From Centrapalus pauciflorus (Eukaryota; Streptophyta; Magnoliopsida; Asterales; Asteraceae), in contig JAANYP010003001.1 in the NCBI GenBank assembly GCA_020465985.1, positions 18,501 to 82,500 of the forward strand: a DNA stretch of 64,000 bases, read 5' to 3'. The notes under the pieces are model-generated. The model searched no databases, was not told the DNA's origin, and was given only the letters and a program-made list of their open reading frames with translations. This document shows positions 36,418 to 50,579 of the stretch, in pieces (within the stretch, counting starts at the first letter, position 1; each line of letters begins with the position of its first letter). The position numbers were made by a program, and so were the translations under genes.

Positions 36418-36785
36418 CGGTTAAGATCATTTTGACCATCTAACTTTCAAATTTGTCACATTTAACCACTAAACTATATCTTTTACACATTTAATCATTA
36501 AACTTGTTTTTACGTACACATTTAGTCATTAAACTATTTTTTTTTTGCATATTTAATCATTGAAAATTGTACACATTTGACCATTAAACAATCATATTTT
36601 GTCCACATTTGACTAATAAACTATTACATTTTGTACACATTTTGTCATTGAACTATCATATTTTGTACACATTTCCTAAAATTGAACACTAAACTAAAAT
36701 TTAATGACTAAATGTGTACAAAAAATAGTTTACTGGATAAATGAGACATATTTTAAAATTGAATGGTAAAAAATGATCTTAACCC
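36418..36785. mobile_element. Mutator-type MITE with 9-bp TSD and a paralogous empty site
   Basis: Ends CGGTTAAGATCATTTTGACC and, inverted, GGGTTAAGATCATTTTTTACC. Target duplication TATCAAATA (36409-36417) and TTTCAAATA (36786-36794), 8 of 9 matching. The duplicated segment at 34.4 kb has the uninterrupted site ATTATATGAAATAAGC. Same family as the split element at 4138-9671. Confidence 0.88.
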
Positions 36786-36900
36786 TTTCAAATAAGCATA
36801 AAAAACATAAAACATTGTAATAAACTAAACATTATATTAAACATGTTCATTCAATATAGTACTCTGATACCCCACTCTAATATGGTTTACCATTTATCTC

Positions 36901-36903
<3 letters not shown>
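36764..36903. repeat. ~145-bp local duplicate (first of two)
   Basis: From GAATGGTAAAAAATGATC to CATTTATCTCAAC, nearly identical to 37410-37556. The duplicate carries the right end of the MITE at 36785, so it was copied after that insertion. Confidence 0.8.

Positions 36904-36983
<80 letters not shown>
36903..36983. repeat. (TA)40 microsatellite
   Basis: Left border of group C copy 2. Confidence 0.95.
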
Positions 36984-36987
<4 letters not shown>

Positions 36988-37334
36988 TTCCATGGAGTCT
37001 CATATTAGATTGGAGTCCTGGAATCCATATTAAATGTACATGTTCATTACAATAAAATATTTTATTTCATGCAAAAATGTAATATATAAATGTTCAAAAG
37101 TGTACTACTGTTGAACAATTTGTACAATTTGAAGTTCATTACGATAAAAATGTTATATTTCATGCAAAAATACAATATGCACATGTTCAAAGTGCATCAT
37201 CAGATCACATGTGCATATTGTTTAAATATTATAATTTTGCATGATATAGAACTTTTTTTTATTGTTATAACTTCAAATGATGTGAACTCGTCAATTGTAA
37301 TGCACTTTTGAACATGTGTATATTATACTTTTGT
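36984..37334. mobile_element. Group C foldback element, truncated on the right
   Basis: Left arm GTTCCATGGAGTCTCATATT and TGGAGTCC as in copy 1. The interior aligns in inverted order with 27594-28032. The expected right GGACTCC arm is missing and replaced by TATATATAGACACAC. Confidence 0.65.
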
Positions 37335-37409
37335 ATATATATAGACACACACACACACACATACAATTAAAAGATTATGCTAACAAGATTACATCAATTT
37401 GGTGGAGTC

Positions 37410-37970
37410 GGAATGGTCAAAAATGATCTTAACCCTGTCAAATAAGCATAAAAAACATAAAACATTGTAATAAACTAAACATTATATTAAACATGTTCAT
37501 TCAATATAGTACTCTGATACCCCAGTCTAATATGGTTTACCATTTATCTCAACCATATATATACACACACACACATACAATTAAAAGATTATGCTAACAA
37601 GATTACATCAATTTGGTGGAGTCGAAGGAATTGGTAATTTAAGAAAAATAAATTTACAGAAAATAATGTGGATCAACTACCCCTCCATCTTTTCTGATGG
37701 ATCCTCTCTTTCAACCAGCATCTCCCCTCCAGGTCCCTATTTCTTTTGATTGACGGCGTCACCACTAAACCTCCTCCCTCATCGTCTCATCGATATACGA
37801 CCACGACCTCCTCAATCATCACCGACTATCTCATCATCGTCACATATCTTTAAAACGAATGGTTTTTGTTCTTATTTTCTTAAGTTTTTCTTATTTTGTA
37901 ATTACATAGAGAAGAAGATATATTTTTCATTATTAAAGACAATTAAATAGTAAGGTTAAATATGTAAGTA
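37410..37970. repeat. Segmental duplication, copy 3, leading into proline-rich pseudogene
   Basis: 37410-37556 duplicates 36764-36903; 37575-37970 duplicates 34640-35000. It runs into the promoter side of the gene copy at 38221, so this block seems to have moved together with the gene family. Confidence 0.75.
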
Positions 37971-38220
37971 TGGAATATATACCCGAATTTTGACAACCTA
38001 TGCTACCACCTATTTCTAAATTTTAGTGTGGCAAGATAGCTATACATGGCATGATAGATATATAAAGAGTTTGGTTACTATTATTTACAAGTACATTAAA
38101 AATTGCATATATAAATAAACAAAATAGATTGTTTAATGAACTATAAATGCACAATGAGGCCTATAAAAGACATACATCCATGGATCTCTTTCATCCAAAC
38201 CAATACTAGCTATGATAAAG

Positions 38221-38621
38221 ATGACTCAACTAAATGTCTTTATTTTGGCAATACTTGTTGCATTTTTGTTTTCCTGCAACAATAGAGTCTTTGCTGAAAA
38301 TACACCCCAGTACCCACATATGCGATACCTAATTGGCAATTCCTAAACCCTAACCCCTCACCGTTAACACCACCATCACCAAGCTTTTCAATACCTACAT
38401 ACCCAGTACCTAATTGGCAATTTCCATACCCTAACCTCTCACCGTCAACGCCACCACCACCAAGCTTTTTAATACCCGCATACCCGAATCCTTTTTGGCC
38501 TTTTCCAACATTCAACCCACCACCACCCACCCCAAGCTCTCCCCCACCACCACAATCTCAACAACCCCCAGCTGCCCTGAGCCCCTAAGGCCCTCCTCAA
38601 ACGTCCATCACAAGCCCTTAA
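38221..38621 (+). pseudogene. Secreted proline-rich protein, paralogue 2, disrupted
   Basis: The start and signal peptide are intact (MTQLNVFILAILVAFLF..., ending VFA before ENTP). A frameshift lies just after ENTP, near 38306-38312. The original frame stops within about 12 codons. The other frame restores the family pattern: PNWQF twice, IPTYPVPNWQFPYPN, IPAYPNPFWPFPTFNPPPP. That frame has a TAA at 38586-38588, after AALSP, where the paralogues continue to a TSITSP-type end at 38621. The TATA box CTATAAAAG near 38161 and the 5' leader are conserved, so transcription may continue. Confidence 0.8.
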
Positions 38622-38930
38622 ATTGAAATACACTCTAATGAAGTTTATTGTGATTTTGGATATCGATCCCTAATTGTTTCAAGGCTTTTTTTTTCTTATT
38701 TGTAATGACTTAAAGTCAAATCATGTGAAATAACTCATCGTATGTATTGTTTGATGGTGATGAACTAAAAATAATATTAGCTCACAATTTCCGTATTTAT
38801 ATAAATCAAACCAACGGTTTTTATTGTATTTTTTTTATGTTTTTAAATTTTAGTATTAATTTATTAATAAAATAGATTTGACTTTAGACGCATCTATCCG
38901 TTGACAACAAAAACTAATGTAATACACATG
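38622..38930 (+). other. 3' flank of proline-rich paralogue 2
   Basis: Homologous to the 3' flanks of paralogues 1 and 3 for roughly 150 bp, then diverges. Confidence 0.55.
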
Positions 38931-38945
38931 CGTTGCTCGGGTCAA
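38928..38945 (-). mobile_element. Degenerate Helitron 3' end
   Basis: ACATGCGTTGCTCGGGT matches the hairpin of the two intact ends with changes in one stem arm. The terminal tetranucleotide reads TTAG on minus instead of CTAG. Confidence 0.45.
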
Positions 38946-39062
38946 ACAATTTTTTAGAATATTATATTTCAGATTATTTTTTTTGCATTGATATACATAT
39001 AATTATATTTTTACATTAACATACATACAATTATATTTTTTACATTAACATACATATAATTC

Positions 39063-39068
<6 letters not shown>

Positions 39069-39146
<78 letters not shown>
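39069..39146. repeat. (TA)39 microsatellite
   Basis: Left border of the group A relative at 39147. Confidence 0.95.

Positions 39147-39998
<852 letters not shown>

Positions 39999-40083
<85 letters not shown>
39999..40083. repeat. (TA)42 microsatellite
   Basis: Shared border of group A and group B elements. Confidence 0.95.
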
Positions 40084-40085
<2 letters not shown>

Positions 40086-40256
40086 AGTGGGTTCAATGCA
40101 GAACCTCAATGTATCGAAAAACTTTGAAGAACCACAATGCACCACCACAAATGCATCACAATTTCCGCGTGATGCATCGACTTCCACGTGATGCATTACG
40201 ATTTTCTAGCAATGCATTGTGGTTCTTCAAAGTTCTTCGATACATTTTGCTAACCC
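40084..40256. mobile_element. Group B foldback MITE, copy 3
   Basis: Left arm GGGTTCAATGCAGAACC and AACTTTGAAGAACCACAATGC; right arm GCATTGTGGTTCTTCAAAGT and GAT-ACATTTTGCTAACCC. The centre has GATGCATCGACTTCC and CGTGATGCATTACG. Only the left side has a TA array. Confidence 0.65.
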
Positions 40257-40990
40257 ATTTTTAAAATCATCCGAAAACAACCTTGTTTTATTAATTTATA
40301 TTGTATTAATATTAATATAATGCATGTGTTTAGTTATGGAGTCGTTTATTATAATTATTATAATGCAATGCAATACAAATTATTTAAAAATATTGATTTT
40401 TGAACTAAATAATGTTAATTTACCATAAATTTAATTAGAAAAATTTTAGTTGACTCAAAATTTATTCTAATAGTATTTTTTAAATTGAACTTATATTGAC
40501 TCATAAATTGGAAATCCAGTTTATTCGTAGCATTCGAAATTTCTAGAAGTTTAGCATGAATAAGCTTGCTTATTATTTTTTTCTTGTGTCATAACCAATT
40601 GTATTAGAATTTGGTGCATGATTGATTCAAAACTAACTCTCTTAAAGAAATGTATTTGAATTTTAAAATTGCGATTATTATTATTTTTTTCCTTTACAAT
40701 CGAACCGCTTATCTTATTTATTAATATTTTAAATTATAATATATATTTCAGAACATATTTCTTTAATAAATTCCAAAACTTATAAAAAATTCCTAAATCA
40801 TAATAAAACTAAAAAATAAAAATAATCATTTCTTGATTAATATATGTTCATAAATTACCGATTGAGTATTACAAACATAATAACATGTATTTTATTTTTT
40901 ATATTAATAAAGATTTGAATTTACAAATAAATTGGAAAATAGTAAAACACATTTTGCATTTTCAAAATATTAAATGATTTAGACATTTAG
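40257..40990. other. AT-rich intergenic DNA
   Basis: Nothing recognised. Confidence 0.45.
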
Positions 40991-40993
40991 TTA

Positions 40994-41298
40994 GGTCGTG
41001 TTTGTTTTTTTAATAAGATCTTCGAACCTCTTATGTCTACGAACTCGAAGACGTGGGAAGATGTTTTATGTAAAAGTGTGTTTGTTTTTTTCGTCTTCTC
41101 GCTTCTGCGAACGTCTTCCCGCGTCAGCGACATCGTCTGCGGACGTCTTCCCGCGTCTGTGAACGTTTTCCCGCATCTGCGCACGTCTTCTCGCGTCTGC
41201 GGAAGTCTGCAGACCTTTAGGTCATCTCTACTGACTACAGATTTCTACAGCTAAGTCCGCAGACGCAGACATCAATCTCTTAAAAAACAAACAACGCC
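40994..41298. mobile_element. Tourist-like MITE carrying a CG-rich 20-bp minisatellite
   Basis: 305 bp, ends GGTCGTGTTTGTTTTTTTAA and, inverted, GGCGTTGTTTGTTTTTTAAG, with TTA target duplications at 40991-40993 and 41299-41301. At about 41093-41210 a unit close to GCGAACGTCTTCCCGCGTCT repeats about five times, giving a CpG-rich island inside very AT-rich DNA. Confidence 0.85.
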
Positions 41299-41301
41299 TT
41301 A

Positions 41302-41929
41302 ATTAATAAAATTTGAATTTACTAATAAATTGTAGATGCATATAGCAGATTTATTAGCAATAATCATGTGATCATGTGATATATGATATATCTGGATAAT
41401 ATGCAATTTAGATTTTGAGTTATAAATATATGTTGGAGATTTCATTATTTTTTTTAGATTTAAGTAACCATATAATGAAGTTTTAAGTAAAGAAGATTCT
41501 ATTTTCCTTTTTATATGTTATTTGTTATGTCATGTAATCTTGAAAATGTAGAAATTTCATGTTTGGGTTAAAGGGAAGGGCCTCGTCGAAATCATCGACT
41601 TTCTGCTCGGCCGTGGCCCTATTAAAGGTTGTGAACTTGTGATCGTGTCATGTTAGCACATTAGCAAATAATTCTGATTTTTAATGGTTTTGATCATGCT
41701 ACGTGAACATAGTTCTCTCTGCTCCGTTGGCAATAAATATATATAATTACTTTAAAGGAAATGTATTGATTTTAATTTATTAAATATTGTAAGTTTTATC
41801 ATAATGTGATATTTTACTACTGTAACTTTCAAACTCTATTCATTTTGATGTATTTACATTTAGTTAATGTTAAATACTACTTATGCTAATAGGGATTCTT
41901 TTAAATTGTGTAGTAATATCAAAGTATAG
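41302..41929. other. AT-rich DNA with a group H tail
   Basis: CTACGTGAACATAGTTCTCTC and CTCCGTTGGCAATAAATATA at 41699-41745 match the tail of group H. Otherwise nothing recognised. Confidence 0.45.
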
Positions 41930-43402
41930 TATAAATTTCGCAAAAACCATCAAACACAAGTTTTTTCGATTAAGCTCGTCTTTTGTCTGATAAGTCCCTT
42001 AACCAAATAAAATATCACGAATTTTGTGTTTTTTACAAAAAAAAAAAGTTACCGGTGACCTGTTGAGCGGGTTGCAAATTGGTGACGTGGATTCTATAAT
42101 TCTATGATTTTTTTCCATTAAGTCCCTCAACTAAATTATTTTGTCTTATAAATCCCCAACTAAAATTTTTGTCACATAAATCTGTTATCTTGATAAAACT
42201 CATGATATTTGTTGTTTTATAAATTATAGTGATTGTTCGATTGACACTCACATCACACATACATGGATGCAAAAAAATAAAACAAAATTTATAAATCAAA
42301 ACGATCATTTTTTGTTGTTTAAAGTTTAGTTTGGATGAACTAGTTAAATATATTTAATAAATTTGGTCTAGACAAACATGGGATCAAAATAATCATCATT
42401 TATGTTTTTATATCAAACCAACTTATGTTATCCGGAATATCGAACTTTTTAAAAAATATTAATTTTCAAACAATCATTTGGTTTTATGTTTTAATATGTT
42501 TGACTAGTTTATGTTGATGTATTCTCAACACAAAAAATTTCAAGTATAACCTATCGTTTCGTGAAAAATATTTTTTTGATCTATCCTTTCATTAGATAAA
42601 TCCCAAAAAACTTATTTTTGTTTGTTTCTCCATTGAAAACATCATATTTTTGTGTCTACTCAAATTTCGAAAATGTTGTTGAGGAAAAAATTTTGATTGA
42701 GAGACTTAATTGAAAAATAATTGAAGTATGATGGTTTTCTAAGAAAAAAATTAAAGAACTTAATTGAAAAATAATATGCGGAACATTGAAAATTGCTACA
42801 ACTTTTTATTTATGATTGGAAAATTATATCAGAAGAAATCGTTGTGTTTTATAAGTTTGAAAAAAAAATCGTTCTATTTTATTGAAAAGTTGAAAATCAA
42901 AAGATTTCATATAACAATCATAAGTAAACAATGATACATCATATAATCGTAATAAACACAGAAATACATATTCAAAATAAATATAAAAAATAATTTTAAA
43001 TCTTAAGAAAAAGTAAAACCGTAAATAAATATTTTTATTATAATTAAAAGATTATCAATAATAATAATAACAACAACAACAAAGTTAGTGGGGGACTTAA
43101 TCGAAAAAGTTTTATACTTTGACAGTTTTTGCGAAATAGGTTTAAGCAGACGAATTAAAAAGTTTAAGTACTTTGGGGACTTATCAGTAAAAAATGAAAT
43201 GAGGACTTAATCGATAAAATTTTATACTTTGATCGTTTTTTGCAAAATAGGTTTAAATATGATAACCTGTTATAACAGGTTAACAGATTAATTTAAAAGA
43301 TTTAAGCAGTTTGGGGACTTATCAGGAAAAATAAAATAAAATGTGGACTTAATCAAAAAAAAATTTGTACTTTGATGGTTTTTTGCATAATTTTTTCTAA
43401 TT
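41930..43402. mobile_element. Large foldback, probable Mutator-type MITE
   Basis: Left end TTTCGCAAAAACCATCAAAC; right end, inverted, TTATGCAAAAAACCATCAAAG. Both are followed by inverted GATTAAG-TC and GATAAGTCCC words. The right arm contains near-tandem GGGGACTTATCAG-type blocks. The tip ...GCAAAAAACC is shared with 14747-15248 and 21106-22056. Target duplication not resolved. About 1.5 kb, no open frame. Confidence 0.62.

Positions 43403-44807
<1,405 letters not shown>

Positions 44808-44884
<77 letters not shown>
44808..44884. repeat. (TA)38 microsatellite
   Basis: Border between group B and group G elements. Confidence 0.95.
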
Positions 44885-44888
<4 letters not shown>

Positions 44889-46010
44889 CAGCATTTAGAT
44901 TATATGATCATTGATGCATCACGTGATGCATGTATTTGGTATGCATAGGAGTATTTTGGGAAAAATAAATATAGCTAGTCAAATAAAATTTAGTTTTATA
45001 TTAATTAAATATGCAATCAATACCTAAACAATAAATGCTAATTAATATTAATTGATACACTTCCAAAATTACAAAATCTAAACAAATTAAAAAAAAAAAA
45101 AAGATTTGATGTCGATGCATCTAATATTTATCCTTCAATTCGTGATGCATCTCGGTTTCTTCATCCTCATTTTCGGTCATATTCAACATCTTCTTCGTCC
45201 CATCATGCATCATCAAAATGGTGATGCATTTTCGGCGGATTTATCTTCAAAACACGATGCATCTTCATTTGATTCATCAAAAATCACGATGCATCTTCAT
45301 TTGATTCATAAAAAACACGATGCATCTTCATCATATTGCATCTTGGCCATAAAATACACGATGCATCTTCATCGGATTCATCAAAAATCATTTTCATCAG
45401 ATTCATCTTCCATAAACATCGGATAAACACAGTTAATCTTTTAAAAATTTCCATAAAAAATGCATAAAAAACAACTATACCTTTAAACGATATCATTCCA
45501 TCATCGTCATTGCGAAATCATCTTCATTAAAATGGCACAATGAACCGACTACTATGCATGGGGCGGTGGTCGCCGACTTTAGAGAGAGGGATGCCAATGG
45601 GGTGGCGTGAGAGGGGGTGGTGGCCGCCGGCTTTAGAGAAAGGAGGAGAGAGATAAGGGTGATCATCATCTTCATTAAACTGCACCGTGAACCGGCTGCT
45701 ATGCATGAGGTGGTGGTCGCCGACTTTAGATAGAGGGGTGGAATTGGGGGGGGGGGGGGGCCGGCAGCCGGATTTAGAGAGAGGGGGAGAGAGAGGTGAG
45801 GGAGAGAATGTGGGAGGGATAAATGGAATGTTTGTTATTTTGTTAATTTAATGATTTAATTACCTAAATTAATTCATTCTATTTTAAATGTTTCTAAAAT
45901 ATATTTTAATTATAATTAAATATAAATTAAGAGTTTAGCATTCCTAAAACGCCCTTAATGCATTTTTGGTTCCCATTTGGTTCCCGATACATATGGTGGC
46001 CTCATAGAAC

Positions 46011-46013
<3 letters not shown>
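44885..46013. mobile_element. (TA)n-bounded element, group G
   Basis: TA arrays abut both ends. The interior holds an array of GATGCATC words (see 45108-45400) and two ~145-bp tandem copies of a segment with GTGGTCGCCGACTTTAGA at about 45510-45640 and 45655-45770. The ends (GGGTCAGCATTTAG and GGCCTCATAGAACCTC) do not form an obvious inverted repeat. Open frames follow the short repeats and are not convincing. Confidence 0.5.
45108..45400. repeat. GATGCATC-containing ~27-bp tandem array
   Basis: Units like ACGATGCATCTTCATTTGAT recur at irregular 25-30-bp steps. Each centre, GATGCATC, is an 8-bp palindrome. Confidence 0.75.
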
Positions 46014-46101
<88 letters not shown>

Positions 46102-46121
46102 CACACACACACACACACACA

Positions 46122-46166
<45 letters not shown>
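46014..46166. repeat. Compound (TA)41-(CA)n microsatellite
   Basis: TA to 46095, then CA interrupted by two ACC steps, to 46166. Confidence 0.95.
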
Positions 46167-46167
<1 letters not shown>

Positions 46168-46184
46168 TTTGCAAACGGGGAACT

Positions 46185-47100
46185 GGCGTTTTTCTCCTTT
46201 TTTTATTTAAATTTTCATAACACACCCTTATCTTAGCGTTATCTTTTATTTAACCCTTTTATTTTAATAAATTTTCGTTTAGTCCTATTTTAACATTTAT
46301 TAGTACAATATTTTTTTATACGCTTTAAATTATGTTTTAATTATACTTATATTTGAAGTTGTCTTTTGAAACTATAATGTAATGTTTAATTGTATGAAAA
46401 AAACTTTATTATTCACATGCCTGGAGTAAGTCAGTGACGTTTTTTTGTTTTAAATTTAAATTTTCCATAACACACATTTATCTAAGTTATCTTAGCGTTG
46501 TATTTTATTTTAATAAACTTTTGTTTAGTCCTATTTTAACATTTATTAGTACAATATTTTGATTACACACTTAACATTTACCAAATGGAGGACGCCAATG
46601 ACGTTTTTCCTTTTTTTTATTTTAATTTTAAATTTTTCATACCACATCTTTATCTTAGCCCGTTATCTTTTATTTAGCATTTTTATTTTAATAAATTTTC
46701 GTTTAATCCTATTTTAACATTTATTATTACAATATTTTCTCACACGCTTAAATTTATGATTTTAATTATACTTATGTTTGGAGTTGTCTTTTGAAACTAT
46801 AATGTTATGTTTAATTGTATGAAAAAGACTTTATTATTCACATGCATGGAGTAAGCCTGTGACTTTTTTTTGTTTTAAATTTAAATTTTCATAACACACC
46901 ATTATCTTAACGTTGTATTTTATTTAGCCCTTTTATTTAATAAATTTTTGTTTGGTCCTATTTTAACATTTATTATTACAACATCTTTTTACACACTTAA
47001 AATTATGATTTTAATTATAATTATGTTTTGAGTTGTATTTTGAAACTATTATGTTATGTTTAATTGTATGAAAAAGACTTTATTTTTCAAATGCACAATA
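46185..47100. repeat. ~245-bp tandem repeat, about four copies
   Basis: Copies begin near 46187, 46430, 46590 and 46855. Each has a (A/T)TTTTCATA-ACACACC-like start, TTTATTTA-CC/GC, TTTGTTTAGTCCTATTTTAA and CATTTATTA-TACAATAT. Three also have TTGTCTTTTGAAACTATAAT. The second copy is cut to about 160 bp. Not coding. Confidence 0.8.
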
Positions 47101-47670
47101 CAAAATTCTAATGAAATTGATTTATACTGTAACTATTTAATATTTAGATTTTTTTATTAAATATGATAATGTATTACTTTGAACATTACTATTATACCGT
47201 TGACAAACCCTAATCAATGTATTAGAGACATTACCGTTATAAATTTATTTGATTTGATCGTAAAACCAACAAATTAAATTGACGATTAAACCTTATCAAT
47301 GTCAAAATTTCAAATTATGGTTATGAATAATTAATTAATTAATTTTGGTTCTGATCCAATTTAATAAGACATTGTTTGTAATTTTAACATTGCAAAATCT
47401 AGAAGACTAATGATGATAACCAACTAACAGTATCATTTGTCTTGCTTCTTGATATCAGCTTTCCAATTTCACTATTCGATCCTGATTCAATTGTGTTTCG
47501 TTATTTAAATTGTTTGAAATTTTGTTTTGTTCATTTGTTTTTATATTTATTTTTTAATTAATATTTTAGACCCCGCAGTAACACGCGAGTGTTCAATAAC
47601 TCGTTGTAAGATATGAATTATATGTGTGTATATAATGAGTATCTTTTAATTTTTTTTATTCACACTTATG
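47101..47670. other. AT-rich intergenic DNA
   Basis: CCCCGCAGTAACACGCGAG at 47571 weakly resembles a Helitron 3' hairpin with CTAA end on minus, but the stem is poor. Nothing else recognised. Confidence 0.4.
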
Positions 47671-47671
47671 A

Positions 47672-48665
47672 GGGTCCGTTTGGTTGGACGTAGTGGACTT
47701 ATAAATGAATCAAATGAACAAAGTAATGGAATGGAATGAATCAATACGGTTACTTGTCGTATTTGTTTATCATTAAGATGAAATGAGTTGATACTATACA
47801 TTGTTTGTTAGGTAGAAATATTAAAAGGAATCGAATGAAATTGGATAAAAAACTTTAATATTATTAAAATTTCATTCAATTGCATAAGGGAATGAAAAAA
47901 AAACAATCCACCCTTAAGAAATGAAAATCTAGAGAGGTGAAGAAATCACATTATTTACGTAATGATTCCTTTATTTCATTACCACGGGATAAACAAACAA
48001 CTTTTGTTCATTCCATCGTAATGATTCATTCCACTCCATCTAGGGGTGTGAAATATAACAAACCCGAATAACCCACACGAACCGAACCTGAATCGGTTTA
48101 AATGGGTCGGGTTATTCGGGTTTCTTATTCGATTTAAATGGTATCCGAATAAGTAATTCGGTTCGATTTACGGGTAAGAATAATGTTTATACGGGTATCC
48201 GAATAACCCGTTTAATTTATATTTGACATTTTGTAGATTTGTTTTAATTATAATTAGAATTTATATATATAATATAAATATCTACATACCCAATTTTGAT
48301 ACTCAAACTATTTAACCCGTTTTACCCAAATTACCAACCCATTTAACCCGTTCAAACTACTTTGTAGATGATTTCATTTTTTATATCAAAACCGAATAAC
48401 CCATTTAACATGTTTAATCCAAATTACCCAACTTATTTAAACTACTTTGTTGATAATTACATTTTTTAAACCAAAGCCAAATAACTCATTTAACCCAAAC
48501 CGAATAACCCGATACTCATTTAACCCGAAACCGATTTACCCGTCCTCTTATTTGGTTCGGGTTCGACTAGCTAACCCACACGCTTAAACCCGAATAACCC
48601 GCTACCCAATTAACCGACTCGAATAACACCCCTAATTCCATCTACCATTACGACACTGACATAAC
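47672..48665. mobile_element. MITE with GGGTCCGTTTGGTTGG end, split by a hAT MITE
   Basis: Left end GGGTCCGTTTGGTTGGACG followed by GGAATGGAATGAATCA. Right arm before and after the inner element has TTCATTCCA and ATGATTCATTCCAC in inverted order. The exact right end is uncertain. Confidence 0.5.
48041..48634. mobile_element. hAT-type MITE with 8-bp TSD
   Basis: 594 bp, ends TAGGGGTGTGAAAT and, inverted, TAGGGGTGTTATTCG. Target duplication ACTCCATC (48033-48040) and ATTCCATC (48635-48642), 7 of 8. The interior is dense in AACCCGAATAACCC-type words in both orientations, probably subterminal binding-site repeats. Confidence 0.82.
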
Positions 48666-49303
48666 AAACTCTGCCCGAGTTTAGTTTTCTTATTCACGGT
48701 TTATATAATTATTTTACATGACTTTTTAAATACATTATATAAATATTTTATAAACCACCCATATAAAACATGCATGATGTTCTAACATAGTAACAAATAA
48801 AATGAAAACATGTATAAGATGTTTTTGCCAAATAAATAAAACATATATATCAAATGTTGTATTAAACTAATTTAGACCATATATTTATTTAACTTATTCA
48901 AAATTTGTGGGCTTTAATTTCTTTCAATAAAAATTCTTAAATACATTGAGCTATGAGCATACGGTTTAAAGGTAACTTGAGTTGTAAAATTATCAGAAAA
49001 ATATAATTAAGTAGGAGTAATTGAGTTTATTAAAATCCAAACCTTCTAATACAAGTATTAAACACCTTTAATAATTGTTGATCTCTAATCTAAATGCAAA
49101 GTGGCGTGCAAAAGTCAGTTAGAAGTACTTAACGACTGATCGACTAATTAAATAATAGATAATGACGTCTTTCGAAAAATCTGGCTGGGTGTTAACATGA
49201 AGTTTTGAAAGATCAAATCGTCAAGTTTATGCCTATAAAAAATTCAATGTGTTTACACCCTATTCATTTCTTCTTAATGAGAGTTAGTTTTGGTAACGTA
49301 TTT

Positions 49304-49632
49304 GGCAGGACGTCTTTTAGGGTGTGCGGGAGGCTTGACCGCACAGGACCCTCAATTTCGTAGGGTCTCATGACCATAATAAATATCTAAGTTCGAGCCA
49401 ATAAAAATTATCTGCCTTTGACGCATAAACGTTGTGTATAGGTGCGTTAAAATGGAATTCATGTCAAATTTAATTTGATTCATATTATTCATATTAATTT
49501 TTCACTAATCATTTTTTTTGTCGTTCACGACCTCCGTTTTAACTATTAAAATTGAGTCCTAAAATTACCATTTTACTGTTTAAAATATTTAAGAGTTTAT
49601 ATCGTAATCATAAGCGCATGGCCCGGGACGCC
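49304..49632. mobile_element. hAT-type element with an empty site in the paralogous copy
   Basis: Flanks ACGTATTT (49296-49303) and ATATACTT (49633-49640) correspond to the single site ACGCATTT at 58787-58794. The three differences between the flanks are all transitions. Ends GGCAGGACGTC and, inverted, GGCGTCCCGGG are weakly similar. Confidence 0.7.
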
Positions 49633-50269
49633 ATATACTTAGAATGGATGTAATAGTGAATTAAAGTGAGTTTTTGGCAATGTATAGGCCGCCAAGTTTG
49701 GTTGCCAAACCCAACGAATTTAAGTGAAATTAAAACCCATTGTGTGCTTGGGTGGATTTCATTATTCTTTTTATTAATTTAAGAAACCTTATTTTAAAAA
49801 GACATTCTATTAATTTTAATATTAAAATTATGTGACGTGGTAAAAGAGTATACATAAAGTAAAAGAAGGGTATTGATAACAACATTGTGATTCGAAAAAC
49901 ATTTTGGCCAGGTAATATGAAGATGTTATTATAACTAAATCGACAATTTTAAATTTTACTTGAGACATAAGTGGTAGTGCATATACCCTTTAAAAAAATC
50001 AAAATAAGAAGACTTCTTCCAAAAATTTGTCAATAAGTCTATTCCTTGTTAAATCGATAGCTTAATTTTTCTTATAAATACTATATCACCATAAAACTTG
50101 ATTATGCAAATGCAATAATTATTAATAAAACAAAAATGAAGTCATGACAATGGTTGTGTCTCTAAGTTTAGAATATCCTTATGAAACAAAACTATTATGC
50201 TAGAAAACTACCAAATCGATCTTGTTTAAAAAAGAAGGAATGAAGTGAATGTGGCTGTCGGTTTGAGCT

Positions 50270-50552
50270 GAGACAAAAAATAGTTAAGAATTTTAATTGA
50301 AAAAGTCACAAACTTCATAACTTTTTATGCAAAAATTCAATTTAAAAATTACACACATAATATCATGTATGCACCACGTAAGTTGGGTTTGTCATGTGGA
50401 CGTCATGTGTTTGCCACTGCATAACCTATTATAATCGGTAACATCTTAAATTCGTAAGATTTTACCGGTTGGAAGTTTTTTGTGCAATAAAAATGATTGA
50501 ATTTTAATCGCAGCAATGATCTAACTTAAAGGTTTTTGACGTAAATTTCTCT
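50270..50552. mobile_element. Degraded Mutator-type MITE
   Basis: Contains TTTTTTATGCAAAAA-like left arm, CATAACCTATTATAATCGG, GATTTTACCGGTTGGAAGTT and a right end ATCTAACTTAAAGGTTTTTG, matching the element at 21106-22056 in reverse or forward blocks. Confidence 0.55.
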
Positions 50553-50579
50553 AGCTAGAATATACAGTTTTCTGTTGAC

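Noticed and set aside
45108..45400. CRISPR-like regular repeats
   Set aside because: Eukaryotic context, irregular spacing and spacers that are themselves similar; a plain tandem array.
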